In this document: one piece after another, positions 10,998 to 20,445 of the stretch
Numbering within the stretch: the first letter of the stretch is position 1
Layout of the letters: each line of letters starts with the position of its first letter
NCBI GenBank assembly: GCA_001312405.1
Contig: BBDR01000005.1
Span: 62,001 to 126,000 of the forward strand
From: Clostridium sp. NkU-1
Lineage (GTDB): Bacteria > Bacillota_A > Clostridia > Lachnospirales > Lachnospiraceae
Direction of reading: 5' to 3'
Length of the DNA: 64,000 nucleotides
Program-made: the position numbers and the translations under genes
The notes under the pieces: model-generated
Database searches by the model: none
Told to the model about the DNA's origin: nothing
Seen by the model: only the letters and a program-made list of their open reading frames with translations

Positions 10998-11539
10998 TTA
11001 TTTTGATAAGGTAAGATCAAAATCCGTACCGCACATTTCCTTAAAGGCATCCACAATCTGCTGGGAGGTTACAGTATCCTTCATGGTGGAAGCAACCATA
11101 ACAAGCATTACCAGATCATTGTGGGTAACAATCTGAAGATCATCTGCCATGACACAAATCCACTTTCTCTGATCAATTCCATCCCGCATTCCCTTTGCAA
11201 CGGCTTCCGCATCGGCAGCATCATTTACACGGGCGAGCACCAGGGAATATGCCTGTGAACTGATAAGCGCTTCGGATACAACGGCTTCCTTTACTTTAGA
11301 CGCATCCTCCAGGCCCATGTTGTATTTCACCATATCCTTGTTTGCTAAATCAATGGATGTATTTTCCACATTCAGATCAACCTTTGCTTTTTCGTAAATC
11401 GTTCCAATGACTGAGGTCAAATCTCCTTTCAGGCTTCCGGCTCTTTGCCGCCTCCCTCTGCCTTCCTGCAGCCGGTGACTAAGACCATAAGCATGGCCGC
11501 TAAAATAAAAATCGCTGATATTTTAATTCTCATCTTCAT
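10998..11539 (-). CDS. DUF4358 family lipoprotein
   Basis: Secreted lipoprotein. The N-terminus from ATG 11539 (after AGGAG) is a classic lipoprotein signal: basic MKMRIK, hydrophobic AIFILAAMLMVLV, lipobox VTGC with the lipidated Cys near residue 24. The mature part (SVIGTIYEKAKVDLNVEN...DAFKEMCGTDFDLTL) resembles DUF4358 proteins. The frame breaks just after the lipobox region near 11430. DUF4358 genes often sit beside MBOAT/DHHW genes in clostridia, as here. Function unknown. Confidence 0.72.
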
Positions 11540-11560
11540 ATTTTTCTCCTTTATTTAATA

Positions 11561-11628
11561 GTCAAGCGGATATTCGCAATCCACGACCCTGCTTGCTCAC
11601 AACGTGCCCCGCTCCGCCGGGTATAACC
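11561..11628. repeat. Dispersed 68-bp intergenic repeat, copy A
   Basis: Begins GTCAAGCGGATATTCGCAA and ends ATAACC. A second copy of the same length at 41711-41778 matches at 58 of 68 positions by my alignment. It lies in a ~370-bp gene-free stretch (11540-11908); apart from a small ATCGTCC/GGACGA hairpin near 11730 and the terminator at its end I see nothing else there. Confidence 0.75.
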
Positions 11629-11856
11629 CAATAGCAGCTATTGCTGCTTGTCAGATGGAGTAAGTCCCCAAAAACTCCATTTCCCGCTGGATTCTATTTC
11701 CCTTAAATAAAAATCGTCCTTTTTGAGGACGAACCAGATCTTTATCTGCATCATGTGACTTTGATCCTTGTTATTTTTTTACTTTTCCGCTTTAAATATA
11801 CCATGAAAGCAGACTCCCGCATAGTAAAAGATTTCCCGACCGGTTTTCCCTTAATA

Positions 11857-11893
11857 CAAAAAAACCCAGCATATGCTGTTCATATGCCGGGTT
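11857..11893 (-). terminator. Terminator of the MBL-fold gene
   Basis: Minus-strand AACCCGGCATATG, five-base loop, CATATGCTGGGTT, then a T run. It lies 16 bp after the MBL gene stop. Confidence 0.85.
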
Positions 11894-11908
11894 CCATGAT
11901 CATTTGTT

Positions 11909-12625
11909 TTAGCGTTCCATAAGAGAATGCATGATATTAAGAATATTCTGCTTACTCATTGGTTCCGCATGTCCCATCACGCAGATATCAAAATCAAATC
12001 CTTCCATCGACGTAATTAAGGAACGCAGTTTTTCTTTATCTAAGCAGGAGTTATTGTAATAATCCACCCCAACCGCATCTCCAATAAATAATACTCTTTC
12101 CTGAGGTATCAATATGCATACACAATCCTCACTATGGGGAGATACCACATGATGAAGCTCTGCAGTTATATCTCCCAGATCTATTTCCATCGATTCACCA
12201 AATGAAAGATCGGAGGTTTCCACACGTATCTCTGAAAGCAGCGGATATTCCTTGCGGATACAGGTATCGGCAAATTCAATCTCAACCTTTGCTTCCAGCC
12301 TTTTTTTCATTTCAGTATCCGTCCATTCCCACTTCGCCATTTCCTCTAATTTAACATTTGTGTTTTTATGAGCAATCGTAATCCCTTCCACCGCATGCAT
12401 ACCAAATGTATGATCCAATGCCAATGGGTAACCGCCGTAATGCCTGGTTTTCTTAATCCTTCCCTGCACAGCGCTTCATAAAATAATTCAACATGTTTTT
12501 GGGAATTACCTGCGTCTATCATGAAAGAATATTTCTGTCCATTTATATATCCAAGAACCGGCCTGTCGGCCTCTTTATCAAACATGCTGTAAAAAAACAC
12601 GATCTGTCAGCTGTCTAAATTCCAC
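11909..12625 (-). CDS. MBL-fold metallo-hydrolase
   Basis: Metallo-beta-lactamase-fold hydrolase with a two-metal site. THWHWDHTFG gives the HxHxDH motif, followed by a late HVVSPHSEDC and a terminal CVMGHAEPMS that fit the further metal ligands; LFIGDAVG supplies the bridging Asp. A GTG start at 12625 follows AGGAGG. Breaks: a T run near 12600 (TDRVF...YSMFDK) and near 12455, just at HWHWDH. Corrected length ~238 aa. Substrate not predictable; single gene with its own terminator. Confidence 0.8.
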
Positions 12626-12642
12626 AAAAATCCTCCTGACTA

Positions 12643-13409
12643 TTAAACTCTTATATCTACGTGCTGGCCTTTCGCCTGATATTCAGACGGTTGTAAATAC
12701 ATTGAGTTTATATTATCCAAGGGTTTTTCACCATCTGCATCCTCTATGGAACTCCATGTTTACTTCTTCCGTCCCCTGTTTATTATCTTCGGCCTTTGTT
12801 TCCTTTGTTACCTTTTCTTCTTCTGCTTTTTCCAATGTTGTTTTAATGTCAGAAGTACGCTTCATCATATCATAAGAGGCATCTTTTATGCGTTCATTCA
12901 CCTTTGCAAGTTCAGCTTCCTTTCTTTCTGTAGAGCCTCTTCCTTGATCCGTTTTTATTTCTCTTTCCAATACACCGGCTCTGCCTTCCATACCTGTTTT
13001 CACGGATTGAGTTACGTTTGCCTGCTTTATTGAGGTATCAGCACGAACCATCGTTTGCATGAAATCAGTTCCCATCGTATGGAAATCCTGCTTATCCCTA
13101 TCGGGAGAAGCATTTCAGGACCATTAACTTTAGCAGCTGCCTTTTCCCGCTTTTCCTGTTGAATTTCCACTTTTCTTTGGGACAGCTGTTTATTTAAATC
13201 CTGAAGCTGCTGCTGCAATTCCTTTTGCCTGTTCATTTTCTCTTCCAAAGATATTTTTTTTCATTATTGGCCAGGCTTTGCAACTGCTTTTGCACATCTT
13301 CAATTTGGTCCTGAATCGACTTCAGTCTGCTGTCCTGATTTCCGCTATTGATATTCTGCACCTGACCATAACTGGCCGAATGACCTGATGTAATGTTTGT
13401 AATTGTCAT
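12643..13409 (-). CDS. FlxA-like coiled-coil protein
   Basis: Soluble, strongly charged protein with no signal peptide or membrane segment. Residues ~22-90 (RLKSIQDQIEDVQKQLQSL, MNRQKELQQQLQDLNKQLS) are Gln/Lys-rich heptads predicted to form a coiled coil and resemble FlxA-like proteins. The C-terminal part has TSIKQANVTQSVKTGMEGRAGVLEREI and a Glu/Lys-rich tail. The ATG at 13409 follows AGGGGGAT. Three breaks (an eight-A run near 13256, CCC near 13100, near 12745); corrected to the TAA at 12643 it is ~255 aa, ending EYQAKGQHVDIRV. Function unknown; FlxA-like proteins are often seen in flagellated clostridia. Confidence 0.65.
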
Positions 13410-13627
13410 GACAAAATCCCCCTATAAATTCTTTTGTAAATACTGCTTATTAATTGATCCCTGCCAGCTTGTAAACCTTCAGCCCTGACTGCTCTGCATG
13501 AACCGATCAGCTTTTCTTTATCATGCAGAGATATTGTAAACAGGGAATTCTTTAAGGCAATTTGGCTTATATCCAAATCTTTATTTCCATTCCGGCACGT
13601 AACCGAAGGCTTATAATGGTTTACCAA
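13406..13627 (-). pseudogene. Probable N-terminal remnant of a GNAT acetyltransferase
   Basis: The 73-codon ORF from TTG 13627 contains ALKNSLFTISLHDKEKLIGSCRAV, which resembles the beta-strand segment preceding the acetyl-CoA loop in GNAT proteins. The acetyl-CoA-binding QxxGxG/A block and everything after it is missing. The ORF overlaps the preceding hypothetical gene's stop and reaches the FlxA-like start. Assignment rests on one short segment, so it could be an unrelated small ORF. Confidence 0.35.
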
Positions 13628-13980
13628 ATGTTTATGTTTTCTGTAAAAACATCTTTTCCATCTTTTTCCGCTACAATCCTTAGCTTTGATGGAACAAAAC
13701 TTTTTCCTTTATATTCAGGAGTACAGGCATATTCATTTATCTTATCTTGTCTTAATAAATCCTCAACCATATTGTCGTATCTATCTTTTATCTCTACTAC
13801 AACAGGCGGCACAAAAAGTCTGTTTCTCGCAGATTCTTCTCCATTAAAACGCAATGGCATTAAATACAGTGGCCGTAATACTCCCTGGTTTGTTAATTCT
13901 ATGGCTTTTTCAATAGAATCAATTTCTGAAAAATCTGGTTTTACTTTCTTTTTCTGTTTAAATCCATCAAATAATCCCAT
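13621..13980 (-). CDS. Hypothetical protein, 119 aa
   Basis: Intact ORF beginning MGLFDGFKQKKKVKPDFSE, acidic/basic mixed, no signal peptide or membrane helix. The middle has LRPLYLMPLRFNGEESARNRLFVPPVVVEIKDRYDNMVEDLL. I do not recognise the family. Short cytoplasmic proteins starting MGLFDxFK are often secretion- or cell-envelope-linked accessory proteins in Firmicutes, but that is not evidence of role here. Confidence 0.6.
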   Translation of the reverse strand: MGLFDGFKQKKKVKPDFSEIDSIEKAIELTNQGVLRPLYLMPLRFNGEESARNRLFVPPVVVEIKDRYDNMVEDLLRQDKINEYACTPEYKGKSFVPSKLRIVAEKDGKDVFTENINIW

Positions 13981-14100
13981 AATTTAATACCTCTAAACAA
14001 ATATCGGCTTTCTTTCTTAATATATAACCTTTTTATGCCTTTATTTTGTTTTTATTACAAGAATGAATGCGCGTATCTAACCGATAAAGTGGAATTTAAT

Positions 14101-14238
14101 TCATAGCCAGACTAAAAGTTCATAATCCATATGTTCTCCTGCAACTTCAGGATTATCAGGATTAATCCTTTTTCGTACAAGTTGAAAACCCATACTTTCA
14201 TAATTTTTTTTGCGCTGGAATCCTAAAATAAGTCCGTA
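14101..14238 (-). pseudogene. C-terminal remnant of a GNAT acetyltransferase
   Basis: Minus-strand reading gives KKNYESMGFQLVRKRINP followed by PEVAGEHMDYELLVWL and TGA at 14103-14101. YESMGF is the usual GNAT C-terminal (F)YEKxGF block. No start or N-terminal half lies upstream, since the WYL regulator ends at 14265. It may be a piece of the same gene as the fragment at 13406-13627, but order and distance do not join simply. Confidence 0.45.
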
Positions 14239-14264
14239 AGAAACAACCGCTGTCAGTATTATCG

Positions 14265-15229
14265 TTAACTTTGATAATATTCCATTAGCTCCGACGCAAT
14301 GGCCGCCAGCCTTTTTTTCAGGCTCTCAGGTTCTATAATCTGAATGGCTTTTCCATAGGATAAAAGAAAATATGGCACATATCCATTCATAACTCTGTCA
14401 TCAAGTAAAAAAACAGCCTGGTTTAAAGTCCTCTCTTTTAGGTAATGGCCTAAAAACCAGTGAATGCACAAGTCGTCCAAGGCCTCTGACCTGCCCTTGA
14501 TCACGACTGAAACCATCTTGTCCTTATCCACCAAATCAGGCAGTAGATTCTGTAAAAAGAATTCCCTGGCAGAAAAAGCTTCCGGCCGTTTAAAAGTCAT
14601 TTCTGTCCGCTTTATCTGTAAAATCCGTTCAGCCCGGAAGCTGCGGATTTTATTCCTCAAGTGGCAAAATCCGATGGTATACCATTTATTGTTCCAATAG
14701 ATTATACCATAAGGATCAATCACCCTTTGTCTGGATTCTTCCTCACGGCCTGTACGATATTCAATTTCCACGGAATACTCGTTTGCAACAGCCCTCTCCA
14801 ATTCTACCAATTTCAGCTTGACAGACGAATCAATATCACGGCTTATTACTTCAAAACCGGTTAAATGCCGCTTGAGAATGGTTTCCTGTTCCTGGTTTGA
14901 ATACTTTTTCAGTTTTTTCGGTTGCCCTTTTTAATGCCTCACTAAAAGGGCATCCTGCTTCTTTTGCAAATACGGCGGCATGGAGAATGGCCTTTTGTTC
15001 CTCAACATCAAAAAATAAAGGCGCATTGATAAAATCATTGAGCAGGCTATACCCGCCATTCTGACCTGCATCGGATACAATCGGCACCCCGCTGGCACAA
15101 AGAGAGTCAATGTAACGGTAAACAGTCCGTATATTGATCTCCAGCCTTTCCGCTATTTGTTTTGCAGTAATTTTGGCTCCTGAATTCAGCATCCAGAGAA
15201 TCGCCAGCATATTATCGTTTTTTAGACAT
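14265..15229 (-). CDS. WYL-domain transcriptional regulator (HTH_11 + WYL)
   Basis: DNA-binding regulator. N-terminal winged helix (MLAILWMLNSGAKITAKQIAERLEINIRTVYRYIDSL, residues ~6-42) followed by a WYL domain (VEIEYRTG, DPYGIIYWNNKWYTIGFC, RSFRAERILQIKRT) that often senses ligand or nucleotide. The frame breaks at a six-A run near 14917 (one A fewer gives TEKLKKYSNQEQET). The best start is the ATG at 15229 after TGAGGT if one A is removed from the run directly following it; an uninterrupted frame also extends to 15276. Divergent from the amine oxidase gene at 15537, which it may control. Confidence 0.82.
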
Positions 15230-15536
15230 AGCCTAACCTCATTTACTCCCTTTTTATAATTTATCATTAGAATCACAGCCCCGTTTTTTTCCCTCTGTAA
15301 TTAATTTACACAATAAGTATTAAAATTACAAATAAAAACTAATGATCATGATATATATTTACACGCCTGAGCATACTACGCAGCCACTGGCCCTATCCTT
15401 GTGCAGCAATCTTCTTAGCCCCACACCCAAAAGCGTTATGCTGCGCCGGCTTACTGCTCTTGGCCGCCCCATTTTGTTATATTAAGGAAAGGTTTCCAAT
15501 ATATTACTACTGTAATGATATCATGAGGTATAATCA

Positions 15537-17221
15537 ATGGCTGTTCCATTAAATCAAGTAGTAAATCCTACAAATGAACAACGGCACGAAATGATCAGAA
15601 ATTCATTAGAATCGGCTGGCCGGCCGGAAGATTACGAATATATTGTTAATTTACTGAGTCCTCCCCCGGATATCACAAGCTATGCATCACCGGGAGAACT
15701 GAAAGGAGTAAGAATTGGCGTCATCGGCGGAGGCCTGGCCGGCTTATCCGCTGCTTTCGAGCTTCGTAAGCTGGGAGCCGATATTACAATTCTGGAAGCC
15801 AATGACAACAGAATCGGAGGAAGAGTTTATACCTATTATTTTGATCCGGAAGGAAAATACTACAATGAATTCGGAGCTCACAGAATTCCGGCAACTCATG
15901 AAACAACCTGGCACTATATGAATTTGTTTGGACTTAACACCTTGCCTCTGTCAGTAAGGCAGCGCAACAATTTTTTATACGTACATAATACCCGTTTAAG
16001 AACATCAGACTCCATCCAGCAGATGCTTTATCCCTTATATGATTTGACTCCTCAGGAAAGAAGCACTCCCTGGGCAGAGCTTGATGATTATGCCTTTTTG
16101 TATCTGATGATGCAGCTCCCGCCTGATATCAGGTCAGAGCTAATACAAATTTTACCGGAATATTCTCCGGAATATCTGACTCTCACAAACTATACTGTCC
16201 GGCAGACTTTAGAAAATCTGGGATTAAGCCAGGGAGCCATCAGCCTGATCTCAGGGGTCAGTCCAGGTACCGGTGCCCTGCTCAACATCAGTTATGATGA
16301 AATCACCCAGGAGGAATATACCCTTGATTACCGCAACACCTATACCATTGAAGGCGGAATCGTAAACCTGCCATATGCCTTTCTCCAATCCTTTCTGTCA
16401 GACAATCCGCCCCAGTATCAAGATATTCCAGCTTCCCAGCTTGGTACGGTTACTTATCGTCCCGGCCAGACGGTTACAGGCATTTATCAGCCGCAGAACA
16501 GTAGTCAAATACTCCTGGTACAACGCAATGTGAAGAGTCTTAAGAGAACTGCCGATGCTTTTGATTACGTTGTATGTACGATTCCCTACTCCACGCTGAG
16601 AGAGGTTGAAATCAAACCATTTTTCAGTAATCCTAAGATGCAGGCCATTTTAGAGCTCAACTATATTAATTCGCAAAAAAACACTTTTTATGTGCAATAA
16701 ACGTTTTTGGGAACAGGATACGGATTACGGACGAATGGTGGGTGGTTTTTCCCAGACAGATCTGCCGATTCAGTACATCTTCTATCCGGGAGATCATATT
16801 CTTTGCCCCGATGTTTCCTCCTGCTCCCCATATGAACCCGGGGTGCTGGTAGCTTCATATAATTATCATTTAAATGCAACAAGAGTAGGTAACATGGAAG
16901 AATTACTCCGGTATGAACTCATAAAGGAGAATGTGGAAGAAGTTCACGGATTGCCAAGGGGATTCTTAGATTCCATTGTGGAAGACCACAAGACAGTGGT
17001 GTGGGATAATCAGCCCTACAACCGGGGCGGTTTTGCCGCGACGCTCCCAGGCCAGAAAAAAATTATTTGCCTATGAGATGCTGAAACCTGAATTCAATCA
17101 AAGGATCTACTTTGCCGGTGAACACCTGTCCACAAAACATGGGTGGATGCAAGGGGCATTGTATACCGGTAAGGAAGCCGCTAATCAGCTGGCAAATTGG
17201 TTTCACAGCCAGCTTTCATAA
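15537..17221 (+). CDS. FAD-dependent amine/L-amino-acid oxidase
   Basis: Flavin oxidase of the MAO/LAAO family, producing a 2-oxo acid or aldehyde, ammonia and H2O2. The dinucleotide fold GGGLAGLSAAFEL (residues ~60-73), then EANDNRIGGRV, and the C-terminal FAD block IYFAGEHLSTKHGWMQGAL are all present. Corrected length ~561 aa. Breaks: the A run at 16677-16683 and the A run near 17055-17061; in both, seven A read as six restores the frame. No signal peptide, so it is cytoplasmic. The start ATG 15537 follows GAGG. An H2O2-forming oxidase is unusual in an anaerobe. Substrate unknown. Confidence 0.85.
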
Positions 17222-17238
17222 TATTATGAAATGGCAGA

Positions 17239-17285
17239 GGCTGTGCTTCAAAACCAGGGTGAGTTGGTTTTGCAGCACAGCCTTT
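17239..17285 (+). terminator. Terminator after the amine oxidase gene
   Basis: Stem GGCTGTGCT..AAAACCA with TGGTTTT..AGCACAGCC and a short T tract, 18 bp after the oxidase stop. The convergent GNAT gene ends at 17312, so it may serve both. Confidence 0.75.
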
Positions 17286-17311
17286 CCCTGCCTCATCGGG
17301 TGACTAAGTTA

Positions 17312-17835
17312 TCACTTAAGAAACAGATTCATAACTTTTACCGTTTGTTCTTTATTTCCATAGGTCATTTTCACCCTGTCCACTTCAATATACCCCATCT
17401 CACACCAAAATTTATGCCCTTTGTGGTTCTCTTCTACCACCCCAATCCGTAATGCTCTGCCATGTTCTTCCAAAACCCAGTCTTTTATAAAGTCATGCAA
17501 TCTTCTTCCCAAACCGCTTCCTCTTACATTTGGGTCGAGCATAAGTAAACCTATGATCATTCCCCGGCTGCTTTATAATCTTTAACCATATCAATTACCG
17601 CAATTAAAACACCATTCTTTTTATAAACTCCAAAAACATACTTATCCTTCCGTGTTTTTCCCGGCGGCAAATCAAACAAGATGCTGTTTCCTGCATCTTT
17701 TCCAGGCGGCCTGCCTTCCGTTAGTTCAAAAAAATCCGAACATCTTTCGCAAAGATCTTGTACATCAGGCTCAGCCTTTCCCGTCAGTAAACGGATATTG
17801 TATTCATGTTGTCCTATTCTTTTATTTCCTATCAA
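17312..17835 (-). CDS. GNAT-family N-acetyltransferase
   Basis: Acetyl-CoA-dependent N-acetyltransferase. The acetyl-CoA loop reads LLMLDPNVRGSGLGRRLHDF (RGSGLG), followed by RIGVVEENHKGHKFWCEMGY, the C-terminal GNAT block. A TTG start at 17835 sits after GGAAAGGAGGG; the ORF itself is open slightly further upstream. One break near 17560 between KAAGE and IGLLMLDP. Corrected ~174 aa. Substrate unknown. Confidence 0.8.
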
Positions 17836-17948
17836 AAGTAACCCTCCTTTCCTATATTTCAACAAAAAACATGTATTTGCTATGTTTCAGGGATATAAAA
17901 AATGTGTATTTTATCGGAAGCGGGTATACTTCCTCTGCCCTCTCCCAG

Positions 17949-18510
17949 CTATAAAAACCGCCTGACTTTTTTTACAGTATGCCGCGTATTTTTCACCGTA
18001 TATTTCTTTTAACGACTGTTCCTCAAGAAGGATTTGCCGGTTGAAAAGCCATATTCCTGTAAAAACATAAATCAAGATTATCCAATTGGGAATAATTAAA
18101 AATATTCCTATCAGAACCAATCCAAATGCCGTGTAAATGGGATTGCGGCTTATGGAAAAGGCACCTGTGGTAACAAGCTCTCCCGGATGGTCTTCATCAA
18201 GGCCCACACGAAAGCTTTTTCCAAATGAAATCAGAGCATAGATAAACAGTAAAATGCCTATTATGCATACAGCCACGCCTATCCAGCCGGTAACTTCATG
18301 ATTAAACAATTCACCCCCTGTTTCAGGCAGACCAAAAGCGCTTGCAAATACCATGTAGAATAGCAGAAATGCAAATGGCAGGATCAGAAAATCCTTCTTA
18401 TCCTTCCCGCCAAATTGAATGGCTTTAATTCCAAGCCTTTTTAATTGGAACGTCCGTGCTATAACAAGTATTACAAGAGAAACCAGGGTTGCTGCTGCAA
18501 TATATCTCAC
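17949..18510 (-). CDS. Isoprenylcysteine carboxyl methyltransferase (ICMT/PEMT)-like membrane protein
   Basis: Integral membrane methyltransferase-like protein with about five hydrophobic segments. The C-terminal core LVTTGAFSISRNPIYTAFGLVLIG followed by RQILLEEQSLKEIYGEKYAAYCKK is the conserved ICMT/PEMT signature (RNPxY; E...YGExY). A GTG start at 18510 after AAGGAG is preferred. At the 3' end the frame passes a seven-A run; with six A the protein ends CKKVRRFL at 17949, which matches relatives better than the raw extension. Bacterial substrates of these proteins are mostly unknown. Confidence 0.78.
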
Positions 18511-18556
18511 TATAGATTTCACTCCTTTTCTAAACCCATCACAGTGCACCGCTCAG

Positions 18557-19497
18557 TCAGAACAAGCAGGGTTGTTTTACTTTCCAATGGATCACGTTCA
18601 CCTTGTTTATTAGTCCACCGTCCCTTATTTTCAATCGGCTTCCTCCCTGACCAACCTTTACTTCAAGATAAATACAAACCGCAAAAATAACAATTAAAAA
18701 AACAACAGGCAGAACCATCATCAGCTTCTCACTTATTATAGACACCATGGTAAGCTGAATACAGGTAAATAAAAGCATTACCAGAAATCCGATAGCATAT
18801 AGGTAAATGCTCATTATGCCCTGAAATGCCTGAGTTCTTTGGTAATTCCGCTGATGCCTGGACCTGCCGATGCCAAAGTTGATTCCTGCAAACAGCAGGC
18901 CCATTAAAAGCTGGATCAATGGCATAACAGCAAACGTCCCGATGGATTTTGCAGCGTAGCGGTCCACTTCTCCGGCAATGTTGTAATGCATGGGGATTTG
19001 CCCAGGCAAAGAAGGATATTTCACTACTGCCGCAAAAACGGCAATGGCAATAGGAACAAGATATAAAAGATACCACGCAGTGCCAATGGTTTTATCAGAC
19101 CCTTCACTGATCTCTGCAGCTGTCCCGGCATCCAGCTCCCAATCACTTGCCTGTTTCATAGCCTTGACCTCTGAACGCATGAAAAAAAATATATGAAATA
19201 ACTGACAGCAATATACAGAAATACGCTGCCAAGCTGAATCCACACTGCCCTTTCTGCCGGCATCCAGATATAAAAAGCAGTACTTCCAATTCCCAAAAGC
19301 AAACCAGCCGCAAGACTGCTTATGCTGTAATTGCGCCGCAATAATTTGATCTTTGGATCATCATACTCGCTTTCAGGAATGGAAATACCAAAGCAGATAT
19401 TTTTTCGCATAAAATATGGGGTAAAGGCAGTAGCCGTTAATACAAGAACCCATGCGAGCCCCATAAGCCCTATTATAAAAATCAAACTCTCATTCAA
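18557..19497 (-). CDS. DUF1648 domain membrane protein
   Basis: Membrane protein with about seven hydrophobic segments. The DUF1648 hallmark is the stretch YPSLPGQIPMHYNIAGEVDR (LPxxIPxHxNxxGxxDR), as in SdpI-like immunity/sensor proteins. The N-terminal section (residues 1-110) has two or three extra helices before it. The break at an A run near 19185 (SYFIYFF...MRSEVKAMKQ) joins both parts; corrected ~312 aa. SdpI relatives give immunity to toxins or sense them, but no toxin gene is adjacent. It precedes the ICMT-like gene on the same strand with a 46-bp gap. Confidence 0.75.
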
Positions 19498-19542
19498 GGC
19501 AATTTCCTCCTTCTATGCTCTTCTTAAAACAGTTGTCATACA

Positions 19543-20164
19543 TTAAATCTGACTTTTTGTCGTGGTGACTGCCATCAGTACCATCCCACCTTTTTGCCCA
19601 AAACCAGTCTCCCACAGCTCATAAAAAGACAGCCAGCGAAATCCTCCATAGGTTGCAATTTTTACATAAAATTCTTCTTCGAATTCTTCATACCCCACAA
19701 GCATAAACCAATGCCAGACCAGATCCTTAAAATTAATATTTTTATGCCGCAGCAGCAAGAAAGGGATTGGGATTCCCTTGTCAATCCGGCTTATGATTTC
19801 CATGGCTGCCTCCTTTCCGGGAACCTCTCCCGGACAGCCTGTCAGCCGTATATCCTGATCTCCCACATCTTTTAAATATTTATAAAAGCCGTCCATAAAC
19901 AATTCCAGCGTATTGATTCCCTGAAAGCGGGGCTTTAGATAGGGCTTCATTATCTTAGAAAAATTTATATAATCTTTTTTTATCAAGTTTTTGTATATCA
20001 TAGGGATACAGATGGGCTTTATTGTCATGGAGCGCCATATTGATGCAGGCATCGCATGCTGCCGCAGCCCCACAGCCTCCCAGATGCATCATTGGGTCCC
20101 GGAACCAATCCTGATTTCCGCCAAAGGAATTTCCGACTCTAAAATAGGGCAATTCTTTTTTCAT
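19543..20164 (-). CDS. C39-like papain-fold cysteine peptidase family protein
   Basis: Protein of ~206 aa beginning MKKELPYFRVGNSFGGNQDW. HLGGCGAAAACDACI (Cys near residue 31) and LVWHWFMLVGYEEFEEEF (His near residue 148) look like the nucleophile and general-base blocks of a C39-like papain fold. The later KIATYGGFRWLSFYELWETG also fits. The frame breaks at the A run near 19977 (QKLDKK...DYINFSKIMKP). No ABC transporter or leader peptide lies next to it, so a bacteriocin-processing role is not supported. No signal peptide. Function uncertain. Confidence 0.6.
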
Positions 20165-20322
20165 CTTTTCTCCTCACTTCATTTATATTATAGAAGAATT
20201 ATAGTACCAGTATTATGTTTCGTAAAGAAAAACAATGTTTTATAAACAAATGACTGCTCAGACTGCGGACATAGCAGCATTATAACACCCATGGGACATG
20301 CAGGTGATCTTCCAGGCAATAT

Positions 20323-20368
20323 AAAAAGTCCATGTTTTTCAATATACGAAAAACACGGACCTGTTTTT
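20323..20368. terminator. Bidirectional terminator-like hairpin
   Basis: GTCCATGTTTTTC, a seven-base loop, GAAAAACACGGAC, flanked by A-rich and T-rich tracts. It lies in the ~280-bp gap between the C39-like gene and bceB. Nothing else is evident in that gap. Confidence 0.7.
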
Positions 20369-20445
20369 TGGCTTTAAGCCTGCCGCCATTCTGCTGCTGT
20401 CTGCCAAGGTTTACTTTCAGCCAGTTTATGAAAGGTAAAACGCAT

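Noticed and set aside
15361..15480. GC-richer intergenic patch before the amine oxidase gene, suspected third repeat copy
   Set aside because: It does not align to the 68-bp repeat beyond a few bases.
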